Below, piece by piece: positions 44,535 through 57,190 of a stretch of 64,000 bases of DNA. The stretch covers positions 8,122,001-8,186,000 of the forward strand of contig JAJTUQ010000002.1 in the NCBI GenBank assembly GCA_021399445.1, given 5' to 3'. Every line of letters begins with the position of its first letter. Within the stretch, counting starts at the first letter, position 1. The stretch comes from Xylogone sp. PMI_703 (taxonomy: Eukaryota; Ascomycota; Leotiomycetes). The position numbers were made by a program, and so were the translations under genes. The notes below the pieces were generated by a model that was given only the letters and a program-made list of their open reading frames with translations, had not been told where the DNA came from and searched no databases.

Positions 44535-44804
44535 TGTTAAGGGCCAGGTGTAAAGGGGGTGTTACGCCCACCAGGGGGGAATGCAGCCCCAGCGAAGGGA
44601 CCTCGCCTAGGACATTCATGTGACCATTGTACAGTATAAAGTAGAGCTTAAGCTTAACGATGTAAGGGACAAGATTTAGTCTGTAGAATGTATGAGAGAC
44701 ACCTGCACATACCCTTCGTCTTGCTTATGATTCGCTGTCGACCACCCCGGGATACTCATCTTTTAATATTTTAAATCTTCTTTTTTCGGAGACAGCTTGT
44801 TACA
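44535..44804 (+). repeat. LTR of gypsy family 1, plus orientation
   Basis: Starts TGTTAAGGGCCAGG and ends about TGTTACA at 44804 (270 bp). It is much more GC-rich than the DNA after it. A related LTR in opposite orientation at 58762-58988 differs from it almost only by C-to-T and G-to-A changes, so this copy has escaped mutation or been repaired less heavily. Confidence 0.8.
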
Positions 44805-46382
44805 GTAAGACAATAATGACCAGTCGCTCAAGAAACATAACCAACAGCGTCAAACTTTCAAGAAGACAACAAATTAATACTATATATACAACAAAAAAGA
44901 CAGACATTCGTAGAATAATATTAATAATAATAATACAAGAAATTATAATAATAATTATTAATAAAACATTTTTAAAGATTAACTTTAATAATATAACAAA
45001 AATATAAAATATGTTAAACACAAGAAAATATATTATAAAAATATTATAATAAAAAATGAAAAAGTTAAAAAGATATAACAAACAAAAAGATAAAGAATAA
45101 TATGAAATCGAGGAATTAAACAGACAGATTAAAGAATTGATATAAAAGAGAAAAAGGCTATATTAATATAATAAAATACTCTTAATAATACAGGAAATGA
45201 ATAACAAAACTTTAAGTAAATTATTAAAGATAAAACTTTAATAATATAATAATGTACAAAATATAAATTAATAATGAATTATTATAATTATTGTTAAAAA
45301 CGTAAAATATATATATTTCTTAAAGCCTGAATTATATAAAAAGAAAATAATTAAATAGTTTAATGACTTTTTATATATTTATAACTTTGAGTTTAAAACA
45401 TTTTTAAAGTTTTACAAAGATAATGATAAGGACAAAATACTTTATATAATATTATTATTTTATAATAAGTCAAGGATAAGATAATAATAAACAAAGGATA
45501 TTAAAGACAAGGAGATATAGTTATAAGAAATATTCAAAGAACTTTTGTTAATATCTTTAAAGGATAAAGATAACAAGAAGATTAAGCTTTAAGTATAATA
45601 TAATAAGGTATAGATGAAGAAAATTTAGTTTATATACTTTTTTGTAGAATACTTAAATATCATTAAAGCTTAACTCTTAGACCTGGACGACAAGATTAAG
45701 ATAAAAATCTTTTTCGTGAAACTGACCCTAAAATTAAAAAAAAAGTTATAAAATATAATTAACTTTTAACTATATATAACAAACTAATAATAATAATAAA
45801 ACAAATTAAGTTTAATGACAGAAACTAAAGAAATAAGTTGTTCTAAGACAGAAATAATTTAATATTAATATATAATCAAGAAAGTCAAAAATATAAAAAA
45901 AAGTAATAAAGTAATTTCCTTAAACAGGTAACCAAAATCTTTTATAGGCCAAAATCTGACTAGAACAGGATAATATTAATAACAACAATAAATTCTATAT
46001 TACTCAGATTACAAAAAGTTATTACTTATTATAAATGTGGAAAATTAAGTTATTATATAAAAGATTACTGAAACAAGAATAATAATAATATAATAATCAG
46101 ACTAAACGTTTAATGTTATTCTTATAAATAAATAAAGTATTACTTAATATTATACTCAAACTGAGACAACCAAGGAGTAAAGGTAATAATATTTATGAGC
46201 CAGGGAAATAGTAATATTTAGAAGGTTTAATTGTTTTAACTTCTCTGGACTAGACTACAGAGAAGTATAAAATCTCGTGATAAGTCCTGGGTACTTAGCT
46301 CGTGCCAGTTATGCTCAAAGACAGTAAAGAAAAGGTAAAGTAAATTTTCTTTATTAAAATAAATAAGTTAAAACGTTTATAT
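44805..46382 (+). mobile_element. Gypsy family 1 internal region, gag (RIP-degraded)
   Basis: After the LTR a gag frame begins MTSRSRNITNSVKL at 44818 and is soon broken by stops. A zinc knuckle near 46020-46070 reads YYKCGKLSYYIKDY where CxxCGKxGHxxxxC is expected; the Cys and His positions have become Tyr and Gly has become Ser, all explicable by G-to-A or C-to-T changes. The sequence is very AT-rich with no intact frame. Confidence 0.65.
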
Positions 46383-46619
46383 TGTGGTAGGGAAACCCGT
46401 CATGTATTAGTAATAGTTATGCCAAGCCGAGCCAGCATATATTGATGGCAAGCCCCGGATAGTAAACCAACAACCTTTTCATACTCAACCAAGGGAGTGG
46501 TTCGTTCGTTTGCCTTGTGTACTTGTTGTTTATATGGTTCTGCGTGATCCCGTCGCATAAGCTCTATTCCTGTATGCTCTAGCCAGCGTTATTGTTACGC
46601 TCATATTATCGCTTCCACA
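46383..46619 (+). repeat. Solo-LTR-like insertion, 237 bp, not RIP-mutated
   Basis: Begins TGTGGTAGGGAAACCC and ends CGCTTCCACA, flanked by ATAT on both sides (possible 4-bp target duplication). It is GC-balanced inside an AT-rich element, so it probably arrived later than the RIP episode or is single-copy. It shares its first 13 bases with the reverse complement of 57178-57190. Confidence 0.6.
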
Positions 46620-48138
46620 ATATATAAAAATATTAATCTAGATCTAAGATAAGGAGAAGAAGTAAAGAATGGATATAACGTTGATTAATAATAAAATATA
46701 GGAAAATATTATTTTATTACTTTTCGTATAAAAATATAAGTAAGAAAATGATAGTATAGAACTCTTAAACTTTTACTTGATCAATAATACAAAGATTTAT
46801 GTATATAAAGTATATATCTTCTTTATGAAAACGACAGACAGCAAAAGAGAAATTAGGTTATTAAAGTATTAATTTATTAATATTATAATAAATAAGTATA
46901 ATCTTGTGCTAAAATATCTATGGCTCATTAGTGTAGACCTGTCGATTAGATAATACAAAAAAATATAATAATACTGTTCAAAGACAAAAGAATATATAAT
47001 ATATTTAACGTTTGAGTTTATCTGAATATTAAAAAAAGAAAAAGACATTCTTTTATATAAAGCTTTTTTTTAATTTACTGGAGACAGAGAAGGCAAAATA
47101 ATGTTATCTAGTTAAAACATTATTAAAACAATAAAGAAAAAACAACAAAAACGAATAAGAACTGTTTGTATAGAATATATAAAAACATTAAGATATTAGA
47201 TAGATTATATATCTCTTGATTACCAAGAATTTATAAATATGTTCGATAAAGAGAAAACAAATAAAATATTAAGCTTTGATAGATTATAGTATATAATCAA
47301 ACTTAGAGAAAGTAAGACATTGTCATAAAAACTAATATATTTATTAATTAAAAAAGAAATAAAAGTCTTAAAAAAATACTTTTACAATATATTAAAAAAA
47401 AGATAAATCAAGTAATCCTTTAATTTAACGAGAATATTAATAATGTTTGTCTTAAAGAAAGACAGAAAATTATAACTTTATGTTAATTACTGAAGATTGA
47501 ACAAGATCATTATTAAGAATAAAACATTATTATTGTTAAGAATTATAAGAGCAGAGCATACTGGTGCTCAGTAACTATATGATTAAAGTAGAATGACTAA
47601 TAATCTAGTAAAAGAGTATTTAAGGGTATAACCCCTTAAATATTAGATATAAATATAAGTATATAATATATTAACCAATATAAACTTATTCAACCTTATA
47701 TTATAGTAATGTTTAATAAACTAATCTTTCTTATATAAGTATAATGATTATAATCTTAATAGGTTATAAGCTTGAATATATATTAAGGTGTTACTAAAAA
47801 GAATAGTAATTAGGACATATTTACTATAAGTTTATTACTAAGGATAATCAAAATATATATTATTGTACAAGTTTTTATAAAAGAAAAAAGTCTATAGAAT
47901 ATTGATTAAAACATAGATTAATCAGTTCTAAGTCTTAAAACAGATAAATATATAATGAATTATTAGTCTATAGTAAATACTTGAAGATCATAATCTTTTA
48001 ATCAGTATTAAGTACCTTAACATAATACTTATTTATTTACTTAAATTTAACAATCAATTATAAGTCTTTTTAACTTTAAGTTATAATACAATAATTCAAA
48101 AGACAACAAAATCTTTATTATCTTTATTTTACTAATAT
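46620..48138 (+). mobile_element. Gypsy internal region, protease/RT part (RIP-degraded)
   Basis: Broken frames give LDYQEFINMFDKEKTNKIL (about 47210-47270) and ILILFVLKKDRKL (about 47440), which match the linker before and the start of a gypsy reverse transcriptase (FDKEKADKLP..., APILFVKKKDG). Stops replace Gln and Trp codons. It is probably the continuation of the family 1 copy that starts at 44535, interrupted by the solo LTR; the last few hundred bases are unassigned. Interrupted at 48138 by the family 2 element. Confidence 0.6.
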
Positions 48139-48762
48139 TGTCATGACCTCGCAGGGTTGTAACAAGTGAACTAAGTATAGGGCTTTTATAGTCGTCGCCT
48201 TAGTTAAATAAGTATAAGTTAAGACAGCTATCAAGGACTTGGTTATAGTATCGCTAGTACTATCGTATTACTAGTACTAACGAAAGGATAGTACAAGTTC
48301 AATATTAATATTATAAAGAGGGTTGTATAAGCTAAAGGATAGTATTATCGAAATTATAGTATTAACCCTTTGGTTGTACTAGCTAGGTGGTAATACTATC
48401 GGGAAAATAGTACTACCTTTCCGTTTGTGCTAACTATTTGTTTATATGTGCAAAAGGCTAGTATTAGTAAATAAGTAAGTATGTGACAAATAAGACTGGA
48501 TAAGATTCCTTGGATCCAGGACTAGATAAGATCTTTTGGATCCAGGACTATAGGGGTTTAGGCAGATTTAGTCATTAATACATATTATATAAGTAGATAG
48601 TTTTACAGTAGATAAAAGTTTTGTGTTTAACTTAATTAATTTATAGTATATTTACATTTTATAGTAATTATCTTAAAATTGTTGTAAAGTTATTCTCTTG
48701 CCTTTTACCTTTATTTATTATTTGAGTAATAGATAACTTTAAACCTTTGTAAGAATGTTATA
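48139..48762 (+). repeat. 5' LTR of family 2 element (624 bp)
   Basis: TGTCATGACC...TGTTATA. Aligns end to end with the 3' LTR at the same length; differences are C/T and G/A in both directions, so both copies were mutated independently. It contains repeated blocks around AGTACTA/TAGTATT, and two GGATCCAGGA copies. Confidence 0.9.
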
Positions 48763-51700
48763 CTTTGAGTACTTAGAAACTCGAAGGTATTATGGCTGGA
48801 GATTCATCTTTACAACAAAATTCTTAAGCCCTTGAGGTTAACTTTAACTTGATGACTAACTTCATCGAAAGAAAGTTAGACTTAGGAAAAATCGAAAGCT
48901 TTAAAGAAAATAGGTTTAAGCTAAAACTTTTTAAGTTCTGAACTTATTTATATTTGAACTTGTATAAAGATAAGTTTCAAAATGACTTTTAATGAATCAT
49001 ATGGCTACTCACTTACCTGGAAAGAGAAACGTTACAATGGGCCCTGCCATATGTAAAGAACTTCGAGAACTTTACCGAAAAAGATGAAGGAAAATGGCAA
49101 GATATTACTAACTTATTCACATCCTTCAAGAGCTTTGAGGAAGAAATGGAAAAAGTCTTCAGGGATCTTCATGAGACAGACAGGACAGAACAGCAATTAC
49201 ATACCTTAAAACAGATTAGTTTTACTTCTGCCTATAACATTAAGTTCTGACAACTAAATAATATGATCAGTTAAGAGGACAGAGTATTAATGTTCTGGTA
49301 TCGCCAGGGGTTGAAGGAATCTGTTAAGGACGAATTGGTTTGTATTAAACCTTGCTTAGATACATTAGTTAAGCAGATGAGGGAGGCCGAGAAGATTGAC
49401 AATTTTCAATACGAATGACATATGGAAAAGAAAAGAAGAATTCTTTATTCTTTATAGACAAATAAACAAAAAAACTACGTTAATGATCAAGGAGATCTGA
49501 TAGACCTCGATAAGATTACAGGAGGAAGAAGACAAGGCCCAAAGAACTGTAATAAAGAATTACTTAAAAGAAAAAACAGGTATAACCTAACTCCTGAATA
49601 ATACAAAGAAAGGAAAGAAAAGAAACTCTGCTACAAGTGTGGACAAGCCAGACATATTGCCTAAGAATATAGTAATAAGGACAAAGGAAAGCCAAAGGAG
49701 GCTAAGACAGTGTCCATGGTGTCCTCGGCTGAAGATAACGAATTTTATAGTTTAAGTAATACTCCGTTAATAGATTAGAACGACTCTGATGAACTACTGG
49801 AAGATCTTAAGGATTAGACAATGAATTAGATCTTATGAGTTTTTCTAATAGAAGACTTCATGGAAGAAGTTTATTATGAAGTAAAAAGCTGGACATTTTC
49901 AGGAGTTTTTTCTTTTATTATAAATGAGCTAAATATATTAATGTCTGCTGTAGAGGAAGTAGAACGACAGAGCTTAGAAACTGTTAACTCTGATAACTTC
50001 TCTCCAGAAGAATATTGGGATATTACTGATCTGCTGGATCCTTTCCTCTTAGGACAAATTGAAGGAGAACTAATGATCTATGAAGAATTTCAAGATGGAT
50101 TTTACTAAGTTAGAATCGAAATAGATATCAGTGAATCAGTGTTTAGTACTATATTATAAGACTCTCCGAAAGGAAAGGAACATGTTAGGATTTTATCAGT
50201 GTATTCTTTATACATAATACTTAAGGTATTAGAACTTAACTAAAGAATGGTAGAAGAATTTTTTCGGAAAGTTTTTTAAGGTTCTGAACTTTTTAATTAT
50301 GTAAAGTGAGAAGATTTTATTGTTTAACCTTATTAAACAAATGAGTTATAAGTAGGTAAAAAAATAATATTAGTTAGAATAATTCTTTATTTTGATGGAA
50401 GTTATATAAAAACCTAGAGACTAGTTAAAAGAAATATTCTTTGGGATATGTTACTCTAGCGAGATAGGTTTTTTTAGTACAGAATATAGAAATTAAAAAT
50501 TATAGTTAAAGTTGTATAGTCTAACTTCGAAAAAATCATTATTAGTGGATTGTATTATGATGACCTAGTACTTTACTTTTTAGGAGAAAATATATGGCTA
50601 TCCTGATAAGACTTTTATGCTTAGGTTGTATATTATGAAGACTAAGAGAAGATGTATTAAGTTAAGAAAAAAATATGTTGAGAAACAATTTTCTATATAA
50701 AACATCAAGAATAAAGTTATAATTATAAGATAAATTATTATTATAAGTTTAACGACGAATGGATACTCCTTAAAAGGTATGTCGATAATTTATTCAACCT
50801 GAGAAAGTCTAGAACAAGGAAAATATTATCTCAGATGACTCGAAAAGAAGAATTTAATACAGAATTCGTATCAGACGTATTTATGACAGGGGAAGGAGAA
50901 ACTATTTGGTTAGATGTTAAGTTTAGTAATAGAAGTCTTAGAGCTTTAGTAGATTCAGGAAATTAGATTAACTTAATCTTGTCATGAGTTATTAGGATAA
51001 TAGACATATAGACTAAAGTCTATAATTAGCTTTTATAAATAGTCGATGACTTGTTAACAAAAGAAGGAATGTTTGTCAGAACTAAACCTTTTATCATAAG
51101 GATTAGAAACTATTAAGAACAAATTTAGTTTAAGGTTTTCTTTTTTGGAAAAGAAAATATTATTCTGGGACAACCTTAATTAGAATTTTATGACTTAAAT
51201 GTTAACTGGAAAATAAAGAAATTGATATTTAAATGTTATTATAGTATTGGATCAAAGGAATGGTCTACACAAGATGTTTTTGTTGTCGAACTTACTCAGG
51301 ATGACCTTTAGAATAAATTAAACACTCTCCTGGAAAAATACTAAGACTGTTGTAAGTTGTTCATTTTACAACTGAAAGATGTAGCTTTATCTTTACATAA
51401 AGAATAGGACTACGAAATTATTCTTTAAGAAAGTATAACCCCTTCATATAAGCTTATTTATGGAACGAATTTTGCCAGAGATAAAATCCTGAGAAAGTAA
51501 TTAAATGAACAGACTATGAAGAGCTTTTACAAAAAGTTAAGTTTTTTGTGAAAAGTGTTATTAATATAAATACTAAAATCAGATGACCTTAAGGGAAGAC
51601 TATATGGAGATTACAGAAATTTAAATAGTAAGACCATAAAAAACAGATATCTATTATTTTGTATTGATAATATATGAGATATACTTATTAGAGTAAAATA

Positions 51701-54700
51701 TTTTACAAAATTAGATTTTGCTATAGAATTCAACTTGATAAAGATCAAAAAAAGACATAAGTAATATGTTGTTATTTGAACTAAATATAAATTTTATGAA
51801 CTATTGGTCATACTTTTTGGTCTGACGAATATACTGGTAATTATACAGAAAATGAGTAATACAATTTTGAGACTGTATTTAGATCACTTTATAGTAATGT
51901 ATTTGGATGATATTTTAATTTATTTCAAGATGTTAGAAGAACACAGATAATATGTCTGTATTGTACTTAAAGCATTAATTGATAACGACATGAAGTATAA
52001 GCTGGCTAAGTGTTAATTCAATATAACAGAAGTAAAATTTTTAAGTAAAATAGTTTTAAACAAAGAATTTTGAATAGATCCGGAGAAAGTAAAAACTATC
52101 AGAGAATAGCTTATTCTAAAGATAGTCAAGAAAATCTAACAGTTTAACAGACTTGTTAATTATTATAGATGTTATATAATAGTTTACTCGAAGATAATTA
52201 GTCTGTTGACAGAATTAACGAAGAAAGATATACCCTTTGTTTGGGAAGAAAGACAGGAGAGAGTCTTCCAAGAAGTTAAAGATCAGTTCGACGAAGACTG
52301 AATATTAGTTTATGCTGATCCCGAAAAATTATATTTACTGGAAACAGACACTTTAAGTAAGACATTAAGTAAAGTCTTGTCACAAAGGGATAACAAAGGA
52401 CGTTAAAGACTGGTGGCTTTCTATTCTCAAAAGTTTATTTTAGTAGAGTTAAACTATAATATCTACAAAAAAGAACTTTTAGTTATTGTAGATTATTGTA
52501 AGTACTGAAAAGTTTACTTATGTGATGTTAAATATTTATTCGAGATTTTATTGGACTACAAGAATTTAATAATTTTTATGATTACTAAAAATCTTAATAA
52601 TAGACAAATGTATTAGTACGAAACGTTAACATAATACGATTTCAGGATTTGTTATGTCCAAGGAACAGAAAATACTAAAGCTAATGTTTTAAGTAAACGA
52701 TTAAACTATATAGAAAGAAGTTTTAAACAAGAATTTATTATGTTTAAAAAGGAAGATAATACTTTATACTTTAATTATGTATAAGTATTAGTGGTTATGT
52801 AAGTTATTGACGAAGAATAGTTAAAAAGGATTAAGTTAATTATTGTAGAAAAAAAAGAAATCTCTAAAAATCTCGAGGTTAGTTAACTCGAAGATCAAGA
52901 ATTTTCAGACATTTGGCTAAAAGATGAGAAAGTATTCATCTTATTAGTAATTGCCCAGGAGTTTATAAAGGAATAACATGAATTACTTATATATGGTTAT
53001 TAAGGAATCACAAAAACTAAGAATAGGTTATAACGGAAATTCTTTATCTTTAAACTTTAGTAAGAAATCATTAAAGTCGTTAATAACTGTAACGTTTGTC
53101 ATAAGACTAAAACATCAAGGAAAAAGTCTGTAAAATAATTAATATTTCTTCAGATACTAGAAAAGCCTTAGACTTTTATTTCGTAGGATTTTATTACAAG
53201 ATTACTTCTGTCGAGAAGTGTTAATGGACTAGATAAAGATTATTATGACTTAATCTTTACTATAGTCAATAGACTTACGAAATACTTTATTATGTTGTTA
53301 TGGAAGGAAATATGGACAGTTGAGGATTTAGCGGAAATTATGATTTTCAGGGTTATAATAGACTATAATATTTTAGCAGAAATTATTTCGGACAAAAATA
53401 AGCTTTTTACGTCGAAATTCTGGGAAATAATCTATAAGAAATTAAATATTAAAAAAAAAATCGTTATAAAGGGATAAGTTTAGACAGATAGTCAAATTGA
53501 GTAAATAAACCAAATCATAAAAGTTTATTTTTGTTGTTACATAGATTATAAACAGTCAAATTAGAAAGATTTCTTATTAATAGTGTAATTAGTATATAAT
53601 AATACAAAGAGTGAAATTACTAAAGTTATTTTTTTTTTATGAATTATGGTTATAAAGTCTAAACTTACTTTATAAAAGTGAAGGTAAGAAACATTTTTAA
53701 GACGGTTGAACAACAAGCAGATGAATTAGAAAAAATTCATAATTACTTAAAGTACGATATCAAATTTATACAAGAATACATGAAGAAATATTATGATCAA
53801 AAGTATAGTATAAAACCTAAGTTTGAAGAAGGAGATAAAGTTTATATTATTTGTAGATTTATTAAAATGACAAGATCGAGTAATAAATTAGACTGGAAAA
53901 AGATTAGACTATACAAAATCAAAAAGAAATTAAGAAATCTGATATATAAATTAGAACTCTTTAATATTATATGAATATACTTAGTATTTTATGTAATTAT
54001 ATTAAAAAAAGTATTACTAAGATCATTATTAGCTCCAGATTTAGAATTAGAATGGGATCTAAATATGGAATGAGAAGTAGAAAAAATCTTAGATGATAAG
54101 TTAGTAAGAAACAAGAAACAATACTTGGTTAGATGGAAAGAATAAGAAGAATATGGATAGTTAGATACCTGGGAACCAGAGAAGTATCTTATTAATTCTA
54201 ATGAGTTCCTGGAGAAGTACAAACTGGCGAAGTAAGTTAGGATGGATCGAATAGAACATTAGCATAAACAGTGAAATCAGTGTCAGAGGGGAAGGTTTCG
54301 GAAAAGTTAGCCTTGGCCTGATGAGTAGTTTTTGTTTATTATAATGCCTTGTCTTTCTTTTGCTTTTGTTTGCTTTTCTTCTTTTCCTCCTTAACATCTA
54401 ACTTATCCAGAGAATGAAGACTGTAACGAACCATTTTAGCCTTATGTTTGTCGAACAGATATTATTATTTTCGTAAGTAAAGAATCTTTATCATGGCGTT
54501 TTCTTCTTTTTCTTTCAATTTCTTATATTGCTTATTAATAGCTTTTTAACCCTTAGTTAAGGTAGCCTTTATATTACAATTAGTACGTTTTTTTCAAACA
54601 TACTTTGTACAACGAAATGACTTGTTAAAGTTAATCAAACACTTGTGACTCTTAGTTTTGCAAAAAGAACAGGGAATCATTTCGTCGTCAACGTTATCAA

Positions 54701-54872
54701 GATAACGAGTTAGACGAATGTGTTTATAATCTTTCCTCGACCTTTTGGTGTCTGTAGATTCAAGTTGACGCTTTAGGGGCATGATGGGAAGGAAAGAAAG
54801 TTTGAATTGTTGTAAGGTTTTTTATGTCTTAGTTATAAGCTTTGGGACAAAGCTAAGCTAGGAAGGGGATAG

Positions 54873-55496
54873 TGTTACGACCCTGTAGGGTTGTAATAAG
54901 TGAATTAAGTATAGAGTCTCTATAGTCGTCGTTTTAGTTAAATAAGTATAAGTTAAGATAGTTATCAGGGACTTGGTTATAGTATCATTAGTATTATTAT
55001 ATTATTAGTATTAGCGAAAGGATAGTACAAGTTTAACATTAATACTATAAAGAGGGTTGTACAAACTAAAGGATAGTATTATCGAAATTATAATACTAAT
55101 TTTTTAGTTATACTAGTTAAGTAGTAATATTATTAGGAAAATAGTATTATCTTTTCGTTTGTGTTAACTATTTACTTGTACGTACAAAAGACTAATACTA
55201 ACAAATAAGTGAGTATATGACAAATAAGACCGGATAGGATTCTTTGGATCCAGGATTGGATGGGATTCCTTGGATCCAGGACTATAAGGGTTTAGGCGGA
55301 TCCAGTCATTAATATATACTATATAAGTAGATAGTTTTATAGTAGATAAGAGCCTTATGCTTAACTTAATTGATTTACAGCATATCTGCATTTTATAGTA
55401 ATTATTCTAAAACCGTCGTGAAGTTATTCTCTTGCCTTTTACCTTTATCTATCATTTGAGTGATAGATAACCCTAAACCCTTGTAGGAACGTTACA
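54873..55496 (+). repeat. 3' LTR of family 2 element (624 bp)
   Basis: TGTTACGACC...CGTTACA, direct copy of the 5' LTR. It is preceded by AGCTAGGAAGGGGATAG, a purine-rich stretch suited to be the polypurine tract. Confidence 0.9.
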
Positions 55497-56977
55497 AACA
55501 TTTGAGAAGATAAACACTGATTATTTTATATATAAATACTTTATTAATATCTTTAGTAAAGCAAATTAGTAAGAATAGTTTAAATTAATGAGACTTTATT
55601 TTAAGGAAGAATTACTAAAATTTGTACTAAATAAGATAATTACAGAATATGCCTAGATTCAGAGAACCTTATCATTGATCAATATCTTTATTATATTAAC
55701 AAGTATGAAAACACTTAAGATTATTATTAAAAGTATAATAAAACAACTAAAGAGCTTGAAGATAAAAGATAGACTATAAAGTAAATTAAAGGATAATATA
55801 TAAAATATTAAAAAACAAAAGAAATATGAAATTATGTTTATAAAAGTTTTATATATAATTTTAATTTATATTAATATTATAGATAATAAACTGATTTACG
55901 ATAAGTCTGAAGTTTAATTAATATAAATAAAATTATATTCTAAGTATAATAAGTTATTATTTTATGTTATTTGAAGTGAAATAGTTTAACTCATCTTATT
56001 CAAGTTAAAGTAAGGTATAATAATCGAAGAGGAATAGATCTAAGTATAAGAGTTAAGAAAGAAAGTTGTGAAAATAATCCTTAAACTCAAGAATAACTTT
56101 AATATAAAGTAAATATTTGAATTCTTTTTTACAAAATTCCTAGAAAAATATTTAATAGTTATAACTATGATTGATATATAATTAACACTTGAAATCGTGG
56201 ACAAGATCAACATTCTCCAAAGATATGAAGAGAAGGTCATTAACTTGACAGTACTTATTACTCAAGATAAGAGAACATGAAGATTATAGAATAAAGAGAA
56301 CAAAAGTTCAAGTTAATAAAATAGACATAAAAATAGTTTACTTAACTAGAAGGAAGTCAAATGTTATTTATGTAATAAAAATCATTTTATCAAATATTAT
56401 AAATTTAAACATAATATAAGAAAATACATTCTTGGCCTTAAATCTAAGAATAATAAATCATAATATTCTCGGAAAATAATAAAGAAGAATAAAGACAAAA
56501 GTTATCATAAAGAAAATAAGTTAAAATAACATTCTTATAGTCATATTACTGGTCATTTTTCTGAATATGACTTAATATCAAAAACAGAGTTAAGCTCTGA
56601 TAACTTATCTGAAGAGGAAGACAAAGTTATAAGAGTATCAAAGAAAATAATATATAAGGTTAAACTTTCTGTCTAGATTATAAATACTGATATTTCTTCA
56701 TATGACTAATAACTTTTAATTCTTTAAACAACGAATAATTGATATTAAATGTTACAGAATAAAGGTTAAAGATAAAAGATTATATGTATAAAAAAAGAAG
56801 ATTATTAAAATGAAGTTAAAAGATAAAAGTATTATATTATTGTTTGATATTTTATTTATTCTGAATCTTAAGGCTAATTTACTTTTAGTTAACATATTTG
56901 TGAAAAAGGTTTTGATAACTTTTTTGATTTATATATAATATATTTTATTCAAAAGAATCAAAAGAATTAATATATTA
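55497..56977 (+). mobile_element. Degraded gag-containing fragment
   Basis: The host sequence of the family 2 insertion. Broken plus-strand frames include a zinc knuckle, KCYLCNKNHFIKYYKF (about 56358-56405), with the last Cys now Tyr. No pol motifs seen. Element family uncertain. Confidence 0.45.
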
Positions 56978-57190
56978 TGAAAGAGAGAGGTGCTAAGAGG
57001 TGTTGGGGTAGTATATACAGTAATACAATACAACTGACCAATCAGAAGGCAAGGTCTGGTAGAATAAGAGTAAAGGTGGTTGAATGTTGTACGGTTGTAA
57101 GAACCGTGCTCTATATACTATGTACAGGTCACATGATACGCCGCACGTACACGTGCTACGCACGTGCCGTATAATGTTTTCCCTACCACA
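56978..57190 (-). repeat. LTR-like block, 213 bp, GC-rich
   Basis: Plus-strand ends TGAAAGAGAG and CCCTACCACA; read from the right it begins TGTGGTAGGGAAA, identical to the start of the 46383 element, but the interiors do not match. It contains the palindromic cluster CACGTACACGTGCTACGC. It stands out as unmutated in the AT-rich block. Confidence 0.45.

Larger units (their letters stand above)
48139..55496 (+). mobile_element. Complete Ty3/gypsy chromovirus, family 2, RIP-inactivated
   Basis: 7358 bp with two LTRs and flanks AATAT (48134-48138) and AACAT (55497-55501), a 5-bp target duplication with one C-to-T change. Landmarks in order: gag start MAGDSSLQQNS at 48792 (stopped by TAA where CAA is expected); zinc knuckle LCYKCGQARHIA at about 49624; protease VDSGN near 50948; RT catalytic MYLDD at 51897-51911; RNase H ETDTLS near 52339; integrase zinc finger NCNVCH near 53086; chromodomain QYLVRWKE...DTWEPEKYL at about 54115-54190. 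The domain order and chromodomain make it a chromovirus. Every frame is broken by stops, almost all explained by C-to-T or G-to-A changes, so it cannot move on its own. Confidence 0.9.

Noticed and set aside
44800..45081. Ile/Leu-rich 93-codon minus frame
   Set aside because: Antisense of RIP-mutated gag; the residues reflect AT-rich codons only.
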